A stretch of 64,000 nucleotides of DNA, taken from NCBI GenBank assembly GCA_947503005.1, contig CANNCA010000005.1:1-64000 (forward strand), read 5' to 3'. The notes under the pieces were generated by a model. That model made no database searches and had not been told where the DNA came from. It worked only from the letters and a program-made list of their open reading frames with translations. The stretch is from an uncultured Flavobacteriaceae bacterium (GTDB taxonomy: Bacteria > Bacteroidota > Bacteroidia > Flavobacteriales > Flavobacteriaceae). A program made the translations under genes and the position numbers. Positions 1 to 8,200 of the stretch are shown one piece after another; position 1 is the first letter of the stretch, and each line of letters starts with the position of its first letter.

Positions 1-335
1 AGTACCGACGACCAACAACTGGATGATCCCGGTACATCGTTCAACGCGGGAACTAACGAACTGACCATCGCTTTGGAGGATGGAGGAACCGCAACAGCTG
101 ATTTAAGTGCGCTGGACAATGCAGGTACCGATGATCAGATTGCCAACGAAGTAAACATCACGGACACTGCAGGTAACTTCACATCAACAGAAGTGGAAGG
201 TGCATTGGCTGAATTGGCAGCGGGCAGTACCGACGACCAACAACTGGATGATCCCGGTACATCGTTCAACGCGGGAACTAACGAACTGACCATCGCTTTG
301 GAGGATGGAGGAACCGCAACAGCTGATTTAAGTGC
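1..335 (+). repeat. Exact 110-bp direct repeat at 225-bp pitch
   Basis: Bases 1-110 and 226-335 are identical, encoding the same TDDQ module of the collagen-like gene. The first copy runs off the left edge, so the array may hold more units upstream. Identity at synonymous positions points to recent duplication or homogenisation. Confidence 0.95.
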
Positions 336-2223
336 CTTGGATAATATAGGGACTGATGCTCAAAATTTAAGCAGTTCAGTTGTCACTGCTAATGAAAGTG
401 TTGAAATTCAAATTTCAAACGGAACAAACACAACAATAGATATCAGGGATGCAGATGCAGACCCGACGAATGAAATTGAACTACCTTCTGGTGGTACCAA
501 TGGACAGGTACTGTCGACTGATGGTAGCAGTACATATTCATGGATAGATCCCGATACAGGCCCACAAGGTCCCGCAGGCCCTCAAGGTCCGGCAGGAGCG
601 GACGGAGCTGACGGCGCGGTAGGCCCACAAGGTCCAGCAGGAGCTGACGGAGCAGACGGTGCTGACGGCGCGGTAGGCCCACAAGGTCCAGTAGGTCCGG
701 CAGGCCCGCAAGGTCCAGCAGGAGCGGACGGAGCAGACGGTGCTGACGGAGCTGACGGCGCGGTAGGCCCGCAAGGTCCAGCAGGAGCGGACGGAGCAGA
801 CGGTGCTGACGGCGCGGATGGCGCGGTAGGCCCACAAGGTCCAGTAGGTCCGGCAGGCCCGCAAGGTCCAGCAGGAGCGGACGGAGCGGACGGCGCTGAC
901 GGAGCGGATGGCGCGGTAGGCCCGCAAGGTCCAGTAGGTCCGGCAGGCCCGCAAGGTCCAGCAGGAGCAGACGGTGCTGACGGAGCTGACGGCGCGGTAG
1001 GCCCACAAGGTCCAGCAGGAGCTGACGGAGCAGACGGAGCTGACGGAGCAGACGGCGCGGTAGGCCCACAAGGTCCCGCAGGCCCTCAAGGTCCGGCAGG
1101 AGCGGACGGCGCGGATGGCGCGGTAGGCCCACAAGGTCCAGCAGGAGCTGACGGAGCAGACGGAGCAGACGGAGCAGACGGCGCGGTAGGCCCACAAGGT
1201 CCAGCAGGAGCTGACGGAGCAGACGGTGCAGACGGAGCTGATGGCGCGGTAGGCCCACAAGGTCCAGTAGGTCCGGCAGGCCCACAAGGTCCGGCAGGAG
1301 CAGACGGTGCTGACGGTGCTGACGGCGCGGTAGGTCCACAAGGTCCAGCAGGAGCAGACGGTGCTGACGGAGCTGATGGCGCGGTAGGCCCACAAGGTCC
1401 CGCAGGCCCAACCGGCCCAACCGGTGCACAAGGCCCACAAGGAAACGTAGGTCCGGCAGGCCCGCAAGGTCCGGCAGGTCCAACTGGTGCAACAGGAGCC
1501 CAAGGTCCAGCAGGAGCTGACGGAGCTGACGGAGCCGATGGTGCGGTAGGCCCACAAGGCCCGGCAGGAGACCCTGCTACCGATGATCAATTCATAGATC
1601 AATTAACACTAAATGCTAGTAATGTTCTAAGTATTAGTTTGGATGGAGATGGTGTAGCTCCTTCAACTGTAAACCTGTCAGGTTTAGTAGATCATGATTG
1701 GTATGAAGTAGGAACAACTACACCACCAAACGCAATAGGAGATAATATTTTTACTCAAGGTAATGTGGGTATTGGTGATGCTACTCCTGATGCAAGATTG
1801 GATGTTGAAGGCGGTTCAGTAAGATTCTCCGATTATACCGGAACTACAAATTATGTGGATTCTACCGCTGAATACCTGTTAGCGACTGATGCTCAAGGTG
1901 ATGTCGTTCGAATTAAGTCGGCAAAAGCATCACGTGTATTTTATCCACCATCTATTGCAGTAGATGCTTCTTCCAATGGGACATTTACAATTGATTTGTA
2001 TGCGCAATATATCGCACAATTTGGTTCCCCGGTCGTGAGTAGTGCTGGAACAATTCCAACATATACTGCAACAGAATTAGACTATCACGTTACCTATGCA
2101 GATCCTACAGTATTCAATACGGGTACCATGAGTATAACTTCAGCCGGTGAATTGACCTATACCATTATTGGTCAACCAGCGGATTACAACTCATTAATCA
2201 ATGTTGTTTTTGTTGTCAAGTAA
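1..2223 (+). CDS. Collagen-like repeat surface protein, 5' end outside window
   Basis: The frame is open from base 1, so the gene starts upstream of the window; the TTG at 73 lies inside a repeat and is not a credible start. Visible parts, in order: two copies of a 75-residue module with TDDQ and LTIALEDGG motifs; a diverged module; 113 uninterrupted Gly-X-Y triplets (559-1575), mostly GPQ, GPA, GAD and GAV; another TDDQ-type module; and a C-terminal part with a [17 protein letters not shown] motif, resembling stems of tail-fibre and adhesin proteins. The triplet region has no Lys or Arg and is rich in Asp. I see no gliding-motility C-terminal domain, so the export route is unclear. It lies 31 bp before a T9SS cargo gene. 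A surface fibre or adhesin is inferred from the domains; a phage-tail-like fibre is the alternative. Confidence 0.85.
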   Translation, partial: STDDQQLDDPGTSFNAGTNELTIALEDGGTATADLSALDNAGTDDQIANEVNITDTAGNFTSTEVEGALAELAAGSTDDQQLDDPGTSFNAGTNELTIALEDGGTATADLSALDNIGTDAQNLSSSVVTANESVEIQISNGTNTTIDIRDADADPTNEIELPSGGTNGQVLSTDGSSTYSWIDPDTGPQGPAGPQGPAGADGADGAVGPQGPAGADGADGADGAVGPQGPVGPAGPQGPAGADGADGADGADGAVGPQGPAGADGADGADGADGAVGPQGPVGPAGPQGPAGADGADGADGADGAVGPQGPVGPAGPQGPAGADGADGADGAVGPQGPAGADGADGADGADGAVGPQGPAGPQGPAGADGADGAVGPQGPAGADGADGADGADGAVGPQGPAGADGADGADGADGAVGPQGPVGPAGPQGPAGADGADGADGAVGPQGPAGADGADGADGAVGPQGPAGPTGPTGAQGPQGNVGPAGPQGPAGPTGATGAQGPAGADGADGADGAVGPQGPAGDPATDDQFIDQLTLNASNVLSISLDGDGVAPSTVNLSGLVDHDWYEVGTTTPPNAIGDNIFTQGNVGIGDATPDARLDVEGGSVRFSDYTGTTNYVDSTAEYLLATDAQGDVVRIKSAKASRVFYPPSIAVDASSNGTFTIDLYAQYIAQFGSPVVSSAGTIPTYTATELDYHVTYADPTVFNTGTMSITSAGELTYTIIGQPADYNSLINVVFVVK
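559..1575 (+). repeat. Collagen-like Gly-X-Y repeat tract, 113 triplets
   Basis: This tract is 1017 bp with glycine at every third residue and no interruption. Higher-order units alternate GPQGPA or GPQGPVGPA with runs of two to four GAD triplets ending in GAV. GPT, GAT and GNV triplets appear only near the 3' end. It is much more GC-rich than the surrounding DNA. The repetition also opens long spurious frames on the opposite strand. Confidence 0.97.
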
Positions 2224-2254
2224 TAAAACTTAAAAAAAACCGACCCAAATCGAT

Positions 2255-4282
2255 TTGAAAGGCATACCTACATATAAGAAATTAATCCTCAGTCTATGTT
2301 TTATAGTACTGGGGATTACTGTATCTAATGCACAGCATATTTTGCGGGTGCCTGCGGATACACCTACAGAGACCAGAACTAATTTTCGATGGTATGAAGC
2401 CTCGGATACAAGCACAGTTCTGAGTACAGACCCTTTTTTGGAGGTGACCGATCGCGGTGTCTATTTTGCCTTGTACGACGGTACGATTTGTGGAAGAAAT
2501 GCTTCGAGCTATTTCATCCTAACGAATTGTAACTCGCCATTTAACGAAGTAACGCTTGATATTACCGATAATACCAACAATGTATCGCCAAGTGCTACTT
2601 TGACTTGGAATCCTGCTGTTACGGGAGACCAGACGCGACCAACTGTAGTTGCCACCGAAACTCCGGTAGTATACCAAGCTACGATAACCAAAGTTGGTAA
2701 CAGTTTTAATTTACCGAGTTTTACCGTGGTCTGTATATACGAAGCAGCAACTTTGGTCGATGATGTTGTTACGACCGATGAAGATGTTTCCGTTGTGGTC
2801 GATATCTATGGGAACGATACTGATTTGCCATTGACAGGTAATTTGACGACTACGAACCCAACAAACGGAACAGTGACCATTGATAATAATGGAACACCCA
2901 ATGACCCCACCGATGACATTGTAACCTATATTCCGAATCCGGATTACAATGGACCCGATTCATTTGAGTATACGGTGTGTAATACCTTTGGTGATTGCAG
3001 TACGGCAACCGTGACCGTTGATGTACTTCCTATTGTTGATGCCATTGATGATGCTGTCGCTACGACTGAAGATACTCCTGTAGATATCGATATTCTAGCC
3101 AATGACAATGATATACCAACCGTTGGAACTTTAACGACTACAAATCCATCCGACGGAACAGTAACCATTAATGATAATGGTACACCGAACGATCCTTCCG
3201 ATGATAATGTGACTTATACCCCGAATACTGGCTTTGTAGGAGCCGATACATTTACATATACCATTTGTGACGATGTAGGAAATTGCAGTACTGCCGATGT
3301 TACGGTCGTTGTAACCGATGCGATCGACTTGGATACGGACAATGATGGTATCGTGGATAGTTTTGAAGATCTCAACCTTGATGGTGATGGAGATCCTTCA
3401 ACAGAACCTACCGATTCTGATAACGATGGAATTGCGGATTATCTCGATATTGATAGCGATGATGACGGTATTCCAGATAATGTGGAAGCTCAAACTACAG
3501 CGGACTATATCGCTCCTAACGGACAAGATTTAAATGCAAACGGATTAGACGATGCCTACGAAGCAAACGGTAATCTTGGAATATTCCCAGTAGATACTGA
3601 TGGAGATCTATTACCTGATTATTTAGACGAGGATAGTGATAATGATAATGTTCCCGATAATATCGAAGCACATGATTACAATCAAGATGGTATTGCCGAT
3701 GTTGTTCTAATAGGTTCTGATAAAGACCTTGATGGATTGGATGATGCGTTTGAGGGAACTACGCAAATCGACTTTGATGTTAACGATGAGATAAACGATC
3801 CATACAATGATCTTCCGAATACAGATGGAGATGAAGAATCTGATTATCGAGATACAGACGATGACAACGATGGAATTCCAACTATAGATGAAGATTTGAA
3901 CGGAGATGGCGATTATTCGAATGATGACAGTAATGACAACGGTATACCAGAATATCTGGAACCTAATGGTCTTGAAGACGAAATCGAAGTATTTAACGTT
4001 ATTACACCCAATGGTGACGGAACTCATGATGTGTTGACCATTGCAGGGTTGGAAAATTTCCCTGATAATACAATTCGAATCTATAATAGATGGGGTGTTC
4101 TAGTATATACGACGAACGCTTATAACACAGAAGGAAATGTCTTTGACGGTAGTTCCGAAGGAAGGGTGACGGTCAATCAGGAACGAGACCTCCCGGTAGG
4201 AACCTACTTCTATATTCTAGATTACAAAGACGCAACGGGTACAACGAAGTCCCTTTCGGGTTACTTGTACTTAAACAGATAA
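2255..4282 (+). CDS. T9SS cargo with cadherin-like domains, TSP3 repeats and gliding-motility-type C-terminal domain
   Basis: 675 residues. Residues 1-26 are a signal peptide ending SNAQ. The TTG start is chosen because the signal peptide begins there, the frame closes at 2231 and no upstream ATG exists. An N-terminal beta-rich region is followed by two tandem Ig/cadherin-like domains (about 163-259 and 260-356) sharing TTNPxxGTVTI and GxDxFxYTxC motifs. Asp-rich thrombospondin type 3-like calcium-binding repeats follow (about 358-576), then the C-terminal domain (577-675) with TPNGDG and IYNRWG, typical of gliding-motility-associated type B T9SS signals. The PorP/SprF-like gene starts 3 bp downstream. 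The last 320 or so residues are paralogous to the end of the 1898-residue protein. A secreted or surface-attached structural protein; ligand unknown. Confidence 0.9.
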   Translation: MKGIPTYKKLILSLCFIVLGITVSNAQHILRVPADTPTETRTNFRWYEASDTSTVLSTDPFLEVTDRGVYFALYDGTICGRNASSYFILTNCNSPFNEVTLDITDNTNNVSPSATLTWNPAVTGDQTRPTVVATETPVVYQATITKVGNSFNLPSFTVVCIYEAATLVDDVVTTDEDVSVVVDIYGNDTDLPLTGNLTTTNPTNGTVTIDNNGTPNDPTDDIVTYIPNPDYNGPDSFEYTVCNTFGDCSTATVTVDVLPIVDAIDDAVATTEDTPVDIDILANDNDIPTVGTLTTTNPSDGTVTINDNGTPNDPSDDNVTYTPNTGFVGADTFTYTICDDVGNCSTADVTVVVTDAIDLDTDNDGIVDSFEDLNLDGDGDPSTEPTDSDNDGIADYLDIDSDDDGIPDNVEAQTTADYIAPNGQDLNANGLDDAYEANGNLGIFPVDTDGDLLPDYLDEDSDNDNVPDNIEAHDYNQDGIADVVLIGSDKDLDGLDDAFEGTTQIDFDVNDEINDPYNDLPNTDGDEESDYRDTDDDNDGIPTIDEDLNGDGDYSNDDSNDNGIPEYLEPNGLEDEIEVFNVITPNGDGTHDVLTIAGLENFPDNTIRIYNRWGVLVYTTNAYNTEGNVFDGSSEGRVTVNQERDLPVGTYFYILDYKDATGTTKSLSGYLYLNR

Positions 4283-4285
4283 ACT

Positions 4286-5239
4286 ATGGCATTTTTAGAA
4301 CGACATAAACACTTTGACAAGCTACCATTTTTAAAGATCCTCTTTATGGTGTTAGTTGCAAGTGCCCCTCTTTATGCGCAACAAGACGCTCAATATACCC
4401 AATATATGTATAATACCGTAAGCGTTAATCCAGGTTATGCAGGTTCTAGGGGTCATATGAGTATTGCTGCACTCCATCGATCACAATGGGTCGGATTAGA
4501 TGGTGCGCCAACGACGCAAACGCTGAATCTTCATTCACCAATAGGTTATCGCGGAGTAGGTTTGGGATTTTCAATAGTTAATGATAAAATAGGGCCTACA
4601 TCAGAGACCAATTTTGATATTGACTTTTCGTACACACTTTACACCTCTTCGGAGGGTCGTTTGAGTTTTGGACTCAAAGCTAGTGCGCACTTGTTGGATA
4701 TTCGTTTTTCCGAATTAAATCAATTTGCTCCGGATATAACTTTACAAAATGATGTAGACAATAGATTTTCTCCAAACTTTGGTGCCGGAGTATACTATCA
4801 TAATGAACATTTTTATGCCGGACTATCCGTACCGAGATTTCTACAAACCTCCCATTTTGATGAAAGTTCATTATCTACTGCCAGAGAGCGAATGAATTTT
4901 TATTTTATAACAGGTTACGTTTGGGATGTAACTCCATTATTAAAGTTCAAACCTACTTTGTTGACAAAATTAGTGCAAGGGGCTCCTTTGCAGGTCGATT
5001 TGTCCGCCAATTTTATGTTGAACGAAAAGTTCATCGTAGGTGCCGCATATCGATGGGATGCCGCGGTAAGTGGGATGATAGGTTTCAATATAACCGAAGG
5101 CTTCTTGATTGGCATGGCCTATGATCGAGAAACAACCGAGTTGGGCAGCGCTGCTTTCAATGATGGTTCGTTTGAGGTTATTCTTCGTTATGATTTTATC
5201 AAGACAAAAGGACAGCTGAAATCACCGAGGTTTTTCTAG
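4286..5239 (+). CDS. PorP/SprF family type IX secretion outer-membrane protein
   Basis: 317 residues with a signal peptide ending LYAQQD. The mature N-terminus carries the family hallmark QYTQYMYNTVSVNPGYAG, followed by a beta-strand-rich barrel and a terminal aromatic residue. Members of this family are needed for secretion or surface attachment of particular cargo, for example SprF for SprB in gliding flavobacteria. The start is 3 bp after a cargo gene with a type B C-terminal domain, and a second such cargo follows 57 bp later, so it is probably their dedicated partner (inference from position). It is not assigned as PorP or SprF itself, since these genomes usually encode many paralogues. 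Confidence 0.92.
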   Translation: MAFLERHKHFDKLPFLKILFMVLVASAPLYAQQDAQYTQYMYNTVSVNPGYAGSRGHMSIAALHRSQWVGLDGAPTTQTLNLHSPIGYRGVGLGFSIVNDKIGPTSETNFDIDFSYTLYTSSEGRLSFGLKASAHLLDIRFSELNQFAPDITLQNDVDNRFSPNFGAGVYYHNEHFYAGLSVPRFLQTSHFDESSLSTARERMNFYFITGYVWDVTPLLKFKPTLLTKLVQGAPLQVDLSANFMLNEKFIVGAAYRWDAAVSGMIGFNITEGFLIGMAYDRETTELGSAAFNDGSFEVILRYDFIKTKGQLKSPRFF

Positions 5240-5296
5240 AAAGCTCTTGAACCACATTCTATGAATTAGCATCAACCTAACTATTGCACAAAAACT

Positions 5297-8200
5297 ATGC
5301 TCCCCAAAAGCACTGACCTACAATCATTATTTCTACGAAGGCCAATTAAAAGTATTCTTTTAATTGCCTTTTTATGTTGTACTCAATATTCTTTTGCACA
5401 ACCATCGAACGATGATTTTTCAAATGCCATTGTTGTTACAGGGCTCATTAACGGTTGCTCTGCTGCTGGTGCATTTACTACAGTAAATGCAACCGCCGAC
5501 GGCAATGCAGGAAGTGAATGGAATGGGGGTCTCGTTGATAATAACGTATGGTTCAGTTTTGTTGCACCGACCAATGGACAAATTAATATTAGACTAGTTA
5601 GGGGCACATCCCCGGCCGCCATCCGATATGCCCAAATGGCTCTGTGGGAATCTGATGGAACGACCGAGATACGAAGTGAAAATTGGTATACACAATATGA
5701 TAATGTAAACATAGGCCATGTAGGCCTTACACCTGGAAATACTTATTTTATATCGGTGGATAGCCATGGTACTTCTACAACGGGCACCTTTGCCCTTTGT
5801 TTGGAGGATACCTTGGATTACGATTTTTATGAAGGTGCTATCGACGTGACGCCATTGATGAATGGGTGTTCAGCAAATGCCGTTTATAGCTCATATGGTG
5901 CCTCGGCTGACCGCAATATGGCAAGTGAATGGTCGGCTGGTGGACCAAGACACAATCGTTGGTTTAGATTTGATGCGCCGCCAACCGGTGAAGTAAGAGT
6001 TATTGTCAGAAGAGGTGGCGGTCCTGGTGACCCACTAGGAACACAAAGGTTTACCCAATTGGCAATTTGGGAAGCTGATGGAACTACCGAAATCGCAAGT
6101 GATAACTTTGATTCTTCAGGGTCGCATGTTGACGCAAATTATCTAGGCCTAACTCCGGGCTCGACCTACTATATTTCAGTTGATTCGTATGCTGGGCAAG
6201 GTACTTTTACTTTATGCCTAAACGACCAAGTAGATTATGATATGTACGAAGGAGCTATTGATGTTACAAGCCTTGTGAACACCTTTTCTTCCGATGGGGC
6301 ATATAATACCTTGGGTGCTTCCCCAGACTTGAATCCCGGTAGTGCTTGGGGACCAGGAGGCCCAAGAGCCAATCGTTGGTTTCATTTTGTTGCTCCTAAC
6401 ACGAACCAAATCAATATTACTGTTGATATTGGTGGAGTTAAAGGCACACAGACAAGAACTTTGATTGCCTTGTGGGAAGCTGACGGAGTTACCGAAGTCA
6501 GCAGTACAATCTACAGTTTTGTTAATGAGGATGTTGTTTTAAGAGTACCCGGATTAATCGCTGGAAATACGTATTATATTTCGGTAGACGCCCATACCAA
6601 TAGTTATCGAGGGTCTTTTACCCTTGGACTAGCGACCGACAATGACTCGGATGGAGTTGGCGATCTTATCGATCTCGATGATGACAATGATGGTATTTTG
6701 GATTCCACAGAGGGTTCAACGGATCTGGATGGGGATTCATTGGGCAATGACTTTGATCTTGATAGCGACGGTGATGGCATACCTGATAATGTAGAGGCAC
6801 AAATCACGACCAACTATATAGCTCCTAATGCTGATAATTTGGCCACTTATATTTCTAATAACGGTGTGAATTCTGCTTATTTAGGAGGTTTGACGCCGAC
6901 AAATACAGATGGTACCGACAATACTGATTACCTCGATACCGATAGTGACAATGAAGGTACCGATGATACCAGCGAGGCGAACATTGCACTTAGTAATTCC
7001 GATAGTGACAATGATGGTCTGGATGATACAACCGATGTATCCGTAGATTATAGTAGTCCCGGTGGTAGTATCGAAAGTCCTATCAATGGTGCTCTTCGAT
7101 TGCCTGATTTGGACAATGACGCCAATTCTGGTGGCGATGTTGACTTCAGGGATGCCATTGATAACAGAAGGGATACCGACGGTGATGGTATTTTGGACAT
7201 GGTCGATTTGGATGATGATAACGACGGAATTTTAGATACGATTGAAGGTTGCGAAAACACTGATATTTCAGGTACCATAGGAATTGGAAATAGTGTCACT
7301 GATACTACATATGGGTTGAATGGAACTGACTTAACCTACAACTTAAACAACCCTGATAACGTTCAGATTTATGGGTACGATGCTGGTTTGAGTGGACTCT
7401 CAATACGACTCCAGGGAGACGCCGGAGATTCAGGGAGCTTGACCTCTACCTATAGCACACCAATTTCGAACGTCTTTTTTAAAATGACGGATTTCGATCA
7501 TAATACCCGATGTACTGTTGAGGTATATGATGAGAACAACATTCTTTATGATTTGACAGTTGAAGGAATTGCTGCATTGGGCACTGAAATCACCCAGACT
7601 GGAAACTTTTTTGAGGCTAATTCCGGAGATTCAGATGGCAACGATCCTTTGGATGATGCTATTGGTTCAATAATATTTTATTTCGAACGACAGGTGAGCA
7701 GGATTGTTTTGAATTTTGAATACCCAACTGACTCTTCTACGCGATTTATTCAACCCACATACTGTATACTGGATTCTGATGGAGACGGATTGATCAATAA
7801 TTTAGATCTGGATAGTGACAATGATGGTATTTATGATATTATGGAGAGTGCGGTTCTGGATGAAGCTGGAGTTTCTGATACCGATTCCAATGGTTTGATT
7901 GATGGCCTACCAACAGACTTCGGTATGAACGGCCTATACAATGCTATCGAGGACGTGGATACTATTTATGCCAATACTACCTATGTGGTGGCTGAAAGTG
8001 TCGATGATAGTGATTTACTACCCAACTTTTTAGATTTGGATTCAGATGGTGATGGAATACCCGATAATGTGGAAGCGCAAACGACTATCGGTTATAGTTC
8101 ACCAGCAGGTGCAGTAGACACGAATGGGGTCGATACAGCTTATGCCTTAGGTTTGGTTCCTACAAATACAGATTTAGCAGATTTACCAGACTACCTAGAT

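Noticed and set aside
73-75. TTG at 73 as start of the collagen-like gene
   Set aside because: It lies inside the first TDDQ module, and the frame is open back to base 1, so the gene begins outside the window.
443-1602. Two long minus-strand open frames of 354-370 codons
   Set aside because: They lie opposite the collagen tract and mirror its repeats (Leu/Arg-rich or Trp/Cys/Ser-rich low complexity); they are by-products of the GGT/GCA-type triplet repetition.
2223-2255. Possible terminator between the collagen-like gene and the next cargo gene
   Set aside because: Only an A-rich stretch without a stem; co-transcription is more likely.
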